From the NCBI RefSeq assembly GCF_000255495.1, contig NZ_AHYZ01000100.1, forward strand, positions 1 through 64,000: a stretch of DNA of 64,000 nucleotides, in the 5' to 3' direction. The notes under the pieces are model-generated. The model made no database searches, was not told where the DNA came from, and worked only from the letters and a program-made list of their open reading frames with translations. The DNA comes from Liquorilactobacillus vini DSM 20605. GTDB taxonomy: Bacteria; Bacillota; Bacilli; Lactobacillales; Lactobacillaceae. Shown piece after piece: positions 28,308-37,527 of this stretch. Each line of letters opens with the position of its first letter. The first letter of the stretch is position 1. The translations under genes and the position numbers were made by a program.

Positions 28308-29012
28308 TTATAAAACAGATTGTAAAGCTCCTGCTAGTAAACCCCCAGCTAGCGGGCCAAACATTGGAACCCAAGCATAACCCCAATTTGCTGAAGAACG
28401 ATTAGGAACCGGTAAAATCGTATACGCTAATCGTGGTCCCCAATCACGAGCTGGATTTAAAGCAAATCCAGTCGTCCCACCTAAAGCCTGTCCAACAACT
28501 GTGATCAGCAAACCAACAATTAATGGTTTCAAACCTTGCGTAAAATTGCCCAAATTTAGCAACGTGAATATGAAAACAAAAGTTGCAATTACTTCACTCA
28601 AAAAATTAAATAGCGGATTCTGAATTGCTGGAGCAGTTGAGAAGATTCCAACTTGGTTGCCTTGCGTTGGGGTTTTTGAAACTTTAAATTGCGGATAATA
28701 CTGAATAATAACTACAGCTGCCCCAACAAAAGCACCCAGAAATTGGCCTAATAAATAGGGAACAACTTCATGCCAGGGAAAAAAGCCAAACGCTGCAAAT
28801 CCAAGCGTTACAGCCGGATTCAAATGTCCTTGTGATCCTAATTGTCCAGCGACATAAACTCCGAAAGTTACCGCTAAACCCCAAGCAAGTGAAATAAACA
28901 TCCAATTTTGTCCATGTGCATAATTGCTTTTCAAATTAACGCCAGCTCCACAGCCAACTCCTAAAATAATCAAAACGGCTGTCCCAAAGAATTCACCCCA
29001 AAAACCACTCAT
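28308..29012 (-). CDS. glpF: Glycerol/aquaporin channel (GlpF-like)
   Basis: Six-helix major intrinsic protein, 234 residues. The two pore half-helices carry HLNPAVT and ALNPARDWGPR; the Asp after Arg in the second box marks the aquaglyceroporin subfamily. Related lactobacillus proteins pass glycerol, water, dihydroxyacetone and lactic acid. AAGGAGG is eight bases before the ATG. No glycerol kinase is adjacent. Confidence 0.92.
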   Translation of the reverse strand: MSGFWGEFFGTAVLIILGVGCGAGVNLKSNYAHGQNWMFISLAWGLAVTFGVYVAGQLGSQGHLNPAVTLGFAAFGFFPWHEVVPYLLGQFLGAFVGAAVVIIQYYPQFKVSKTPTQGNQVGIFSTAPAIQNPLFNFLSEVIATFVFIFTLLNLGNFTQGLKPLIVGLLITVVGQALGGTTGFALNPARDWGPRLAYTILPVPNRSSANWGYAWVPMFGPLAGGLLAGALQSVL

Positions 29013-29245
29013 TTTAAATTCCTCCTTAAAACTAAATTATTATTTGTGAAAATTTATTCACAAATAGCTTATTTTTGAACACGCTTACATTATACTGTAT
29101 TGATCCACATTTTCCTATTAAAAAAATCCTTCTAGCTTAAACCATTGTGAAACTAGAAAGACATTATGAGAGATTGTGAAGTTTTTGGCTTTGACTTTAT
29201 CTTTGTTCAAAGGAATCTGCCAGAGCTTGCTTGAGCTCTTGTTTA

Positions 29246-29980
29246 CTAAATATTTTGTAAGAACTTGTTCGGCTTGTAACCAATATGTAACGCACCTGCT
29301 CCAAAAGTGAAATAACGATATTCAACTTTTTGTAAACCAGCTAAGCGAAATTCTTCTGCTAATTCCGGCGCCGCAGGAAACTTATAAGCTGTTTTCTTCA
29401 GATATGAATAATCTTGCAGATTGCTGCCAAAAGCCTGAGCCAGCCAGGGAACGATGGAAAAATAAGCTTGCCAACCCCAGCGCAATGGACCAATTGGCGG
29501 CTTGGAAGTCTCCAAGCAAGCAACTTGACCGCCCGGGCGAACAACGCGAACCATTTCTTTGAGGACTTGGTGAAAATCGCTGACATTTCGCAAACCAAAA
29601 CCAATTGTTACTAGGTCAAATGAATTCTCTGCAAATGGCAGCTGCATTACATCTCCTTGTAGCAAGTTAACTTTGCCAATCAATGCTTGTTGTTGAACTT
29701 TTTGCTGAGCGACCGCCAACATTTGTGAGCTGAAATCAATACCAATTATCCGGCTTTGCTGACTCGCCTTATGAGCTAAATCCAGTGTCCAATGACCTGT
29801 TCCGCAACAAAGATCCAGAATTTTAGCTGAGGTGGGAAAACTAAGATATTGTAAAGTCTTTTTACGCCACGACCGCTGAATACCGAACGTTATCACATTA
29901 TTCATCCGATCATATTCAGGCGCCAAGCGATCAAACAGGGCTTGGACTTTAATTGGCGATGTCGAATTAGTTAATTTCAT
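29246..29980 (-). CDS. menG: Demethylmenaquinone methyltransferase
   Basis: SAM-dependent methyltransferase of the UbiE/MenG family, final step of menaquinone synthesis. 244 residues. FDRLAPEYDRMNNVITFGIQRSWRK is the N-terminal signature, LDLCCGTGHWTLDLA the SAM loop, and GFGLRNVSDF and VRPGGQVACLETSKP follow. The ATG at 29980 is preferred, with GAGGTGG six bases upstream. An imperfect hairpin AGAGCT-N6-AGCTCT lies past the stop at 29222-29239 but has no U tract. Confidence 0.92.
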   Translation of the reverse strand: MKLTNSTSPIKVQALFDRLAPEYDRMNNVITFGIQRSWRKKTLQYLSFPTSAKILDLCCGTGHWTLDLAHKASQQSRIIGIDFSSQMLAVAQQKVQQQALIGKVNLLQGDVMQLPFAENSFDLVTIGFGLRNVSDFHQVLKEMVRVVRPGGQVACLETSKPPIGPLRWGWQAYFSIVPWLAQAFGSNLQDYSYLKKTAYKFPAAPELAEEFRLAGLQKVEYRYFTFGAGALHIGYKPNKFLQNI

Positions 29981-30079
29981 CGAAGCCACCTCATTTTCAT
30001 TGTCAATACCAATTTTAATCCTAATTAACCAGCATCGCCAATCAAACGCAATTTGCGGATTGAACTCATGGTCATTTAA

Positions 30080-30113
30080 ACAAAAAAGCTGAGGAAAACT
30101 TATTCCCTCAGCC
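30080..30113 (-). terminator. Terminator of guaB
   Basis: GCTGAGG (30088-30094) pairs with CCTCAGC (30106-30112); on the minus strand TTTTTTG follows. Confidence 0.9.
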
Positions 30114-30126
30114 TGATTTTTTCCAC

Positions 30127-31831
<1,705 letters not shown>

Positions 31832-31874
31832 GTGTAAAGTTTTTCTCGGTAAGGGGTTTCCAAATAAAAAGAAG

Positions 31875-31923
31875 GCCGCTATCCTTCTTATTGAATCAAC
31901 TACAAACAAAGAGAAGGAGCGGC
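31875..31923 (+). promoter_or_regulatory. Hairpin switch that can hide the element's ribosome site
   Basis: GCCGCT-AT-CCTTCTT (31875-31889) can pair with GAGAAGG-AGCGGC (31911-31923), which contains the AAGGAG of the 46-codon ORF. A competing hairpin AAGAAGG/CCTTCTT (31869-31889) would free it. This is a typical IS trick to block translation from outside transcripts. Confidence 0.6.
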
Positions 31924-31928
31924 TCTCT

Positions 31929-32069
31929 ATGACTGAAACTGTATCAGAAATTGTGAAAATTTTAAAGAGTTCAAATGATTTATTGGAAGCAGAACTTAAA
32001 ATCTTACGATTATTTTTGAGCTTATTATGCGAAGTGTTAGGAACTTCTTTCGAGCGATTGGAAGACTAG
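31929..32069 (+). CDS. Transposase N-terminal fragment (ISLre2/UPF0236-like), 46 residues
   Basis: Starts MTETVSEIVKILKSSN and ends SFERLED before TAG. The alternating hydrophobic helices and the final FERLED match the first 45 residues expected in UPF0236 transposases from memory; no catalytic region is present. AAGGAG is nine bases upstream. It lies wholly inside the 309-bp element. A free small peptide gene is a less likely reading. Confidence 0.55.
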   Translation: MTETVSEIVKILKSSNDLLEAELKILRLFLSLLCEVLGTSFERLED

Positions 32070-32159
32070 CAAAGATATTTTAGAATAGCAAAAATACGAA
32101 AAAGTTCAATTTTTGGAGCTACCGAGAGAACCTTGACACATACTTGTGCAATAACTTAT

Positions 32160-32188
32160 TTGCTTTTTGATGGCTTATTCGCTATCAT
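32160..32188 (+). promoter_or_regulatory. Promoter of higBA
   Basis: TTGCTT (32160-32165), a 17-base spacer and TATCAT (32183-32188). Transcription should begin almost at the ATG (32195). A second -35 TTGACA at 32134 lies in the IS repeat but has no good -10. Confidence 0.6.
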
Positions 32189-32194
32189 ATAACT

Positions 32195-32542
32195 ATGAAA
32201 AGAATAAAATTTGACTACTATGATTGGAATGAGTTTAAACAATTTTTAGATCAACTACCTGATAAAGATGCTGCCAAGTTAATTGCGACTATTCAAAATA
32301 TTGAAAATAACGGTTTAATTATCGCAGAACGTCAATTATGGGTTAAAAAACTAGAAAACAATCTCTATGAAATTCGTTCTAAGAGAGCTTCAAATATTCA
32401 GAGAGCTATCTATTTTCAAGTACAAGGATCTCAGTACTTAATCACCAATGCTTTTACTAAAAAAACGCAAAAAACGCCAGAAAGTGAAAAGAAGATTGCT
32501 CGGAATCGACGAAGCCAGTATTTTAACAAGGAGGACCAATAA
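32195..32542 (+). CDS. higB: HigB-type toxin (RelE/Gp49 fold)
   Basis: mRNA-cleaving toxin of the HigB/RelE superfamily, 115 residues. The conserved core is QLWVKKLENNLYEIRSKRASNIQRAIYF followed by AFTKKTQKTP, the Gp49-like signature with basic catalytic residues. There is no ribosome site before the ATG and the promoter sits right upstream, so the message is probably leaderless. The stop overlaps the antitoxin start by one base. In this family the toxin comes first. Confidence 0.87.
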   Translation: MKRIKFDYYDWNEFKQFLDQLPDKDAAKLIATIQNIENNGLIIAERQLWVKKLENNLYEIRSKRASNIQRAIYFQVQGSQYLITNAFTKKTQKTPESEKKIARNRRSQYFNKEDQ

Positions 32543-32826
32543 TGAGTAAAATTGATGAATATGTTGCTGAAAGAAGTAAAGACAATCCTGACTTTGCAAA
32601 ACTCGTTGAACAAGAAAATATCAACTTAGAGGTAGCGGTTAAAGTTCGTGATCTCCGTGAAAATATGGGTATGAGTCAACGTGAATTTGCTACTTTAGTT
32701 GGTAAACCACAATCAACCATTGCTAGAATTGAAAATGGATCAATGAATGCTTCAACTAAGGTATTATCTGAGATTGCACAAGCAACTAATCAACGATTAA
32801 CAATTCAATTTAGCCCCATTTCTTAA
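32542..32826 (+). CDS. higA: HigA antitoxin, XRE family
   Basis: Antitoxin and likely autorepressor, 94 residues. The HTH is KVRDLRENMGMSQREFATLVGKPQSTIARIENG (residues 33-65), ending in a short hydrophobic strand region RLTIQFSPIS. AAGGAGG is eight bases upstream, a far better start than the toxin has. It forms a complete, apparently intact pair with higB. Confidence 0.9.
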   Translation: MSKIDEYVAERSKDNPDFAKLVEQENINLEVAVKVRDLRENMGMSQREFATLVGKPQSTIARIENGSMNASTKVLSEIAQATNQRLTIQFSPIS

Positions 32827-32850
32827 AGACCATTACTAATAATAAAAGAT

Positions 32851-32893
32851 AAATACCCCCTAATATCTACACTATAGATATTAGGGGGTATTT
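32851..32893 (+). terminator. Long perfect hairpin after higA
   Basis: A 19-bp perfect stem (32851-32869 with 32875-32893; ends AAATACCCCC...GGGGGTATTT) around a 5-base loop. The downstream U tract is weak, so it may stop transcription from either direction or block the approaching DUF3923 gene. Confidence 0.8.
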
Positions 32894-32942
32894 CAATATT
32901 TTCGCGGGATTATTTGATAGTTATAGTCTCTATAATTTAGTT

Positions 32943-33155
32943 TTACTTTCTATGCTTAACAAATAGCAGTAAGACAAGTTGGATCAAGATGATAAAAATA
33001 AAGAAAACCACTAGCACAATAAAAGCAGCTAATTTAGTTGCTGGCGTTTGAATTGTTCCAGCTCCATCAACTTTTCTAATAAAAATTACAAAGCTTAATA
33101 TACTGAAGATGATTAGCCAAATAAGATTACTTAACCACCAAACTTTTAATTTCAT
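32943..33155 (-). CDS. Small membrane protein resembling DUF3923
   Basis: 70 residues with two membrane helices (LIWLIIFSILSFVIFI and AAFIVLVVFFIFIILIQLVL) joined by RKVDGAGTIQTPATK. This linker is what I associate with DUF3923; the function is unknown. GAAGGA lies about 14 bases before the ATG, a long spacing. It is followed on the minus strand by the hairpin at 32851. Confidence 0.65.
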   Translation of the reverse strand: MKLKVWWLSNLIWLIIFSILSFVIFIRKVDGAGTIQTPATKLAAFIVLVVFFIFIILIQLVLLLFVKHRK

Positions 33156-33295
33156 GTGTTTTGGGTTATTCCTTCTTTTGGTACTTTTTATGAACTATAA
33201 ATAATTCAGGTAATTTGATAATTATTAAGAAAAATTGGCAATTGATTATTTAATCCTAGCTGAAAAATTATTTGGATATCTTTATCCCTTCACTT

Positions 33296-34106
33296 TTACT
33301 CTTGTTCCAACATTTTTTTAATGACTGGGACCTGCCCTAAACTAGTGATTTCGTCTTTGGGCATGACTACCAAATTGCTGTTTGAATTGGCAAGCTTAAT
33401 AAAGGCTGCAATGCTTTGATCTTTGAAATAATTTTCATCAACTTCTTTTAAAGCTGCCGCGACTTTGGCAATTCGATAATTTTCGGCATCTGCTTGAGTA
33501 CGGGTTGCTTGGGCTTGCGCCTGAGCGGGTTTCAATCAACGCTCGATTTCGAGCATCGGTCGTTAATTTAATATTTTGGGCTTCACCTTCAGCTTTCGCA
33601 ATTGTGGCAATTCGCTCTCGGTCGGCCGTCAATTGCTTATCCATGGCTTCTTGGATAGCTACTGATGGTGTCAGCTCGTCAATATTGACCCGATCAACGT
33701 TGATCCCATAAACATTCGTTAAATCACCAATGGCCGCAGCTAAGTTAGCATTGATCTTTGAAGTTGAGCCAAGCGCATCAGTCAATTCCAACCGACCAAT
33801 AATATCGCGTAAATGCCCACGAACTAATTGCGACATTGATTCAACTGAGTCCGTATTCTCATACGTGTACTTTTGCGCGTCAGTTACATGATAATTTAAT
33901 GTCACACTAGCCTTAATATCCGCGTTATCTTTAGTGATCACTGAATATTGTGATAGTTTCAATGGCCGCATTGCTAAATTAACCGTTCTAATCTGTTGTA
34001 AAAACGGCAAATAAAAATGCAGTCCAGCATCAACTGTCCGCCGATATTTGCCAAGCGTTTCAACCAAGCCTTGACAATTTTGATGGACTACCTTAAACCC
34101 TAACAT
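33296..34106 (-). pseudogene. SPFH/stomatin-family protein, single frameshift
   Basis: Membrane-microdomain scaffold protein of the SPFH (stomatin/prohibitin/flotillin) family. The first 206 or so residues read from ATG 34106 (GLVETLGKYRRTVDAGLHFYLPF, LTDALGSTSKINANLAAAIGD, DRERIATIAKAEGEAQ). The rest (AQAQAQATRTQADAENYRIA ... VIKKMLEQE) reads one base out. One extra C in the CCC at 33527-33529 (plus GGG) explains it; removing it gives about 269 residues, normal for the soluble lactobacillus type that lacks an N-terminal membrane helix. AGGAGG is seven bases upstream of the start. It follows the RHH/NfeD gene by 27 nt in one operon. Confidence 0.87.
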
Positions 34107-34133
34107 GTGATTCCTCCTTAGATTGCTTGCAGC

Positions 34134-34478
34134 TCAAAGCTCAACTGGTCGCAAAGTTAAAATATTTCCATTAGCTTCAATAATGATATAATCCTTCTTC
34201 GCTTGAAAACCTGCATTGCCTTCGATCAAATAGCGATAATAGATGCCATCAACCTGAGCCAGCCCATTTCCTGGATCAATCTGCCGACTCGCCACTACTT
34301 TACCTAAAAACTGGCGATGTTCTAGTGAAGCTGCTGGCTTAGAAGGCTGCAGTTCACGTTCAATCAAGGTAATTAACAAACTGTTAAGACTGCGATTTTC
34401 CTGTTTAGCTCGTTGCTCTAGTTGAGTTTTCAATCTGCTTGGCAACCGCAACAAAAAAGTTGTCATTTCTTCTGCCAA
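34134..34478 (-). CDS. Ribbon-helix-helix / NfeD-type OB fusion protein, partner of SPFH gene
   Basis: 114 residues in two parts. Residues 5-45 (TFLLRLPSRLKTQLEQRAKQ followed by ENRSLNSLLITLIE) are an Arc/HicB-like ribbon-helix-helix DNA-binding domain. Residues 58-114 (GKVVASRQIDPGNGLAQVDG, then DYIIIEANGNILTLRPVEL) look like the C-terminal OB fold of NfeD, the usual partner of SPFH proteins. The membrane helices that normally precede the OB fold are absent. The start is TTG 34478 with AAAGGAGG six bases upstream. A palindrome at the promoter suits self-repression by the RHH domain. A plain Arc-family protein is the alternative; the OB match is by pattern only. Confidence 0.7.
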   Translation of the reverse strand: MAEEMTTFLLRLPSRLKTQLEQRAKQENRSLNSLLITLIERELQPSKPAASLEHRQFLGKVVASRQIDPGNGLAQVDGIYYRYLIEGNAGFQAKKDYIIIEANGNILTLRPVEL

Positions 34479-34500
34479 AATATTCCTCCTTTCCGCTATC

Positions 34501-34538
34501 TGATATTATTATGATATCATTGGAGTATTAAAAGTCAA
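34501..34538 (-). promoter_or_regulatory. Promoter and palindromic operator of RHH/NfeD-SPFH operon
   Basis: On the minus strand TTGACT (34538-34533) with TATCAT 16 bases on (34516-34511). ATGATATCAT (34511-34520) and TGATAT...ATATCA (34501-34519) overlap the -10. The -35 overlaps the end of the helicase gene. Confidence 0.6.
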
Positions 34539-37420
34539 TTGTTTTTTGCCCCTGTCAGTAAACGATAATATTGATATGCTAGCGGCTGCTGCAACTGCAA
34601 GAGCAGCTCGACCGCAGTTTTGGTCCGCTGCTGAACGTTTTTAAGTTGAACTTCACGAGCACGGATCGGCCGACATGTCCCTAAGTAAAAGAAATTTTTA
34701 CCTTCTGCATCACTTCTTTTAACAAACAAATGAATCGTCACTTGGTAGTTGCCCTGTTGATCACGTGCCAATAACTGCTGGACCTCAGAAGAATCCAGAT
34801 GTCGCGGACTACGAGTGTACCAGCGGATCGTTGCGCGATTTAAAAAATAGTTGCTATAGCTGCCAGCTCGGGCATTTTGGGCCGCATCTTTTTGATAAGT
34901 TATGAAGATCGGACAAGCAGTTTTACCAACCCGATAACCGTACAGCGGTGCACTAACATCTAACGGCCAATTCAATAAACGACAGACATCTTTCCGAGTA
35001 TATTTTTGATAAAGGGTCAATGGTTGTTGTGAGCAATATTGGCTTGAGCGCAGCAAACCCGCAGTCAAACCGTCTTTCCACAGCCGTTGAAACCAGGGAA
35101 ATTCTGTTAACCAATGATGCAATGTCTGATTTAAAACGTAGCAGCCATTTTTTTCGACGACCAAGGGCTGATTGCCATATTTGGCAGCTTGCAACTGTTT
35201 GCCAGTCTTAACTTGATAAAAATCCAAGTTTAAAATTTTGGCAACCGAGTCTAAAACCGCTTGATTGCAATAGCAGTTATGCTGCTGCAAACAGACAAGA
35301 TAGTCTTGACGAGTTAAACTTGGCTGACAGCTGAGTTTTTGCAGCAATAATAATTCATGTTGGCGCATTCCATTGATCAGTTCTTTAGTAACAAAACTGA
35401 GCCACTGATCAGCTAAAGTTGGTAAAACCGGCAAATCTTCTTTCATTTTCAACAAAAATTGATAATAATTATCAATTTGCTGATTTTGCGCAAAAACTTG
35501 GACATCCACCAACTGCTGCCGCGCAAAATCCGCTAAAAGCGGGATCCGTCCCAAGCGTTGTTTCAATTGCTGATACGCTTGCCGTAAACGTAAGAAGGCA
35601 TCTAGTTTAACGCGTTGCAAAGAATTATAGATCTGTTGACGGGCTACCTTAGTGAAAGTGATCGTTGATAAGCCTAAAACTGGTTCTAACTCCAACGTTT
35701 GTCGAGCGTGATCTTTATTTAACGAATGATCCTCCGTTAAGGCTAACGGAATCAAATAGTTATTTTGATAATTTCCTATGAAATCCAAGACTGTCACAAA
35801 TTTTTTCCCAGGCGCCAACCGCAATCCGCGACCCAATTGCTGCAAAAAGACAATTTGCGATTGTGTGTTCCGCAACATTACAATTTGATTGATTGTTGGG
35901 ATATCGATCCCCTCATTAAAAATGTCAACTGTAACCAAATACTCCAATTGACTAACTTCTAACTTACGGACTAAGTTTTCCCGCCGGCGAATCGAATCAG
36001 TCCCATCAACTGCTTGAGCAGGATGACCTTGATCACTCAAAGCTTGAGCAATCTGCTCAGCTTCTTGACGCCGAGTACAAAAAATCAAGCCACGATTAGG
36101 CTGGGTATGATCACGATAATATTCTAATTGCTTTAAGACGTAAGCAACTCGTTTGGGTGCAATAAGTTGCCGTAATGGTGCTTGATCTGTTAGCAGCTGA
36201 CCGTGATATTGGTAATCTCTAATCCCAATATAGTGAAAAGGACAAAGCATTTTGGCTGCCAAAGCATCTTTTAAGCGAATCTCGTAGGCAATATTATAAT
36301 CAAATAATTGAAAAATACTATAATCATCGCTGCGTTCCGGAGTAGCGGTCATTCCCAAACAAAATTTCGGCTGAAAATAAGCCAACAAGCGCTGATAACT
36401 AGCGGCTCCCGTTCGATGCGCCTCATCAATCAGCAAATAATCAAAAGTTGTTGGGGAGAATTGCTGCAAAACTGCTGGTTTATTGAGTGTTTGAATCGTT
36501 GCAAACAAATATTTTGCTGAAAATTGCTGAAAATTACCGCTTAAAATTCCAAAATCACTGGCTGGACCGCCTAAAATTTCCCGGAAACTAGCTAATGCCT
36601 TTTTCAAAATCTGCTCGCGATGAACCACAAATAACATGCGTCGCGGAGCAAACTGCTGAACGTCTAAGGCTCCTAGATAAGTTTTGCCAGTTCCGGTTGC
36701 TGAAATCACCAGCCCACGCCGAGCGTTGGTTTGGCGCAAAGCTGCTAACTGCTGCAAGGCGCTTTGCTGCATTTGATTAGGCTTGATGGGATTTTTTTCA
36801 ACATAGGATGCCGTCAAAGGTTTTCTTACACTTGCTTGATAACGCAGCTGATAAGCTTTTAGCCATTGAACTGTCAAGGGCTGACCAGTTTGCCAAAGTT
36901 GGCTTAATTCCTGCTGAACTCGTTGGGTCAAAGTGCCTTGCTGCAAAGAATTCAGTTCCAAATTCCATTCATAGTTCTGTAAAAGCGCAGAGCGAGTAAA
37001 ATTAGCACTGCCAATAATCATCGTCTGATAAGTTGGAGCTTGATGTTCAAAATAATAGCCCTTAACATGAAATCCAGCCAAAGGCGAAATTCTAACTGTC
37101 AAATTGGGAATTTTCAATAATTCAGCCAGTGCTGTTGGCTGGTTAAATCCCAAATAATCTGATGTAATTAATCGACCGCTGATCTGTTTTTCAGCCAGAT
37201 CAGCCAGCACCGCTTTAAATGGCGGTAACATATCAGCAGAAATAAACGCCACTGCGAAACAAAAAGTTCGACAAGTTTCCAATTGCTGGCGTAAGTGTTC
37301 CCAAATTGTTTCGCTTGGTGTATTCGTCAGCAGTTGCGGTTGCAAATTATTATTTGCCGTCAACTGTTGGGCAGCCAAGCCGCTAACTGCTGCTTGGGCA
37401 ATCATTTGATCAAAATCCAT
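34535..37420 (-). CDS. HKD nuclease - DEAD/DEAH helicase - DUF3427 protein
   Basis: 961 residues, three parts. Residues 1-200: phospholipase-D-type nuclease fold with HVKGYYF and GSANFTRSALLQ (HxK...GSxN motif). Residues 225-570: superfamily II helicase with SATGTGKTYL (Walker A), DYLLIDEAHR (DEAH), MTATPER, RGLIFCTRR and QQLGRGLRL (motif VI). The remaining 390 residues hold DUF3427 with YGYRVGKTACPIFITY. Such proteins are intact, widespread and often near defence genes. The role may be restriction of foreign DNA or repair; neither is shown here. It lies between a toxin-antitoxin/IS area and oppA. The ribosome site is weak (GGATAATAAG). Confidence 0.88.
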   Translation of the reverse strand: MDFDQMIAQAAVSGLAAQQLTANNNLQPQLLTNTPSETIWEHLRQQLETCRTFCFAVAFISADMLPPFKAVLADLAEKQISGRLITSDYLGFNQPTALAELLKIPNLTVRISPLAGFHVKGYYFEHQAPTYQTMIIGSANFTRSALLQNYEWNLELNSLQQGTLTQRVQQELSQLWQTGQPLTVQWLKAYQLRYQASVRKPLTASYVEKNPIKPNQMQQSALQQLAALRQTNARRGLVISATGTGKTYLGALDVQQFAPRRMLFVVHREQILKKALASFREILGGPASDFGILSGNFQQFSAKYLFATIQTLNKPAVLQQFSPTTFDYLLIDEAHRTGAASYQRLLAYFQPKFCLGMTATPERSDDYSIFQLFDYNIAYEIRLKDALAAKMLCPFHYIGIRDYQYHGQLLTDQAPLRQLIAPKRVAYVLKQLEYYRDHTQPNRGLIFCTRRQEAEQIAQALSDQGHPAQAVDGTDSIRRRENLVRKLEVSQLEYLVTVDIFNEGIDIPTINQIVMLRNTQSQIVFLQQLGRGLRLAPGKKFVTVLDFIGNYQNNYLIPLALTEDHSLNKDHARQTLELEPVLGLSTITFTKVARQQIYNSLQRVKLDAFLRLRQAYQQLKQRLGRIPLLADFARQQLVDVQVFAQNQQIDNYYQFLLKMKEDLPVLPTLADQWLSFVTKELINGMRQHELLLLQKLSCQPSLTRQDYLVCLQQHNCYCNQAVLDSVAKILNLDFYQVKTGKQLQAAKYGNQPLVVEKNGCYVLNQTLHHWLTEFPWFQRLWKDGLTAGLLRSSQYCSQQPLTLYQKYTRKDVCRLLNWPLDVSAPLYGYRVGKTACPIFITYQKDAAQNARAGSYSNYFLNRATIRWYTRSPRHLDSSEVQQLLARDQQGNYQVTIHLFVKRSDAEGKNFFYLGTCRPIRAREVQLKNVQQRTKTAVELLLQLQQPLAYQYYRLLTGAKNN

Positions 37421-37469
37421 TTCTTATTATCCATCCATTTTTCATTATTATTTATTCTCAGTATAATGC

Positions 37470-37516
37470 AAAAAAAATCTCTAAGACAATCTGCCACTCA
37501 CAGTTTGCCTTAGAGA
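37470..37516 (-). terminator. Terminator of oppA (37.5 kb copy)
   Basis: TCTCTAAG (37478-37485) pairs with CTTAGAGA (37509-37516), extended by partial CAA/TTG pairing; eight U residues follow on the minus strand. Confidence 0.88.
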
Positions 37517-37527
37517 ATTCAATTTAA

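Larger units (their letters stand above)
31832..32140 (+). mobile_element. 309-bp deletion derivative of an ISLre2-like element
   Basis: The ends are imperfect inverted repeats: left GTGTAAAGTTTTTCTCGGTA (31832-31851) and right TACCGAGAGAACCTTGACAC (32121-32140), 17 of 20 bases matching. Between them is the first 46 codons of a transposase that resembles the UPF0236/ISLre2 N-terminus, so most of the transposase has been lost. No clear target duplication was found. It resembles a MITE. The right repeat carries TTGACA pointing outward towards the HigBA genes. Confidence 0.7.

Noticed and set aside
29222-29239. Hairpin AGAGCT-N6-AGCTCT as menG terminator
   Set aside because: No U tract follows on the minus strand; noted only as a weak hairpin.
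31929-32069. Type I toxin or signalling peptide
   Set aside because: The sequence lies between matched inverted repeats and resembles a transposase N-terminus, so an IS remnant is the simpler explanation.
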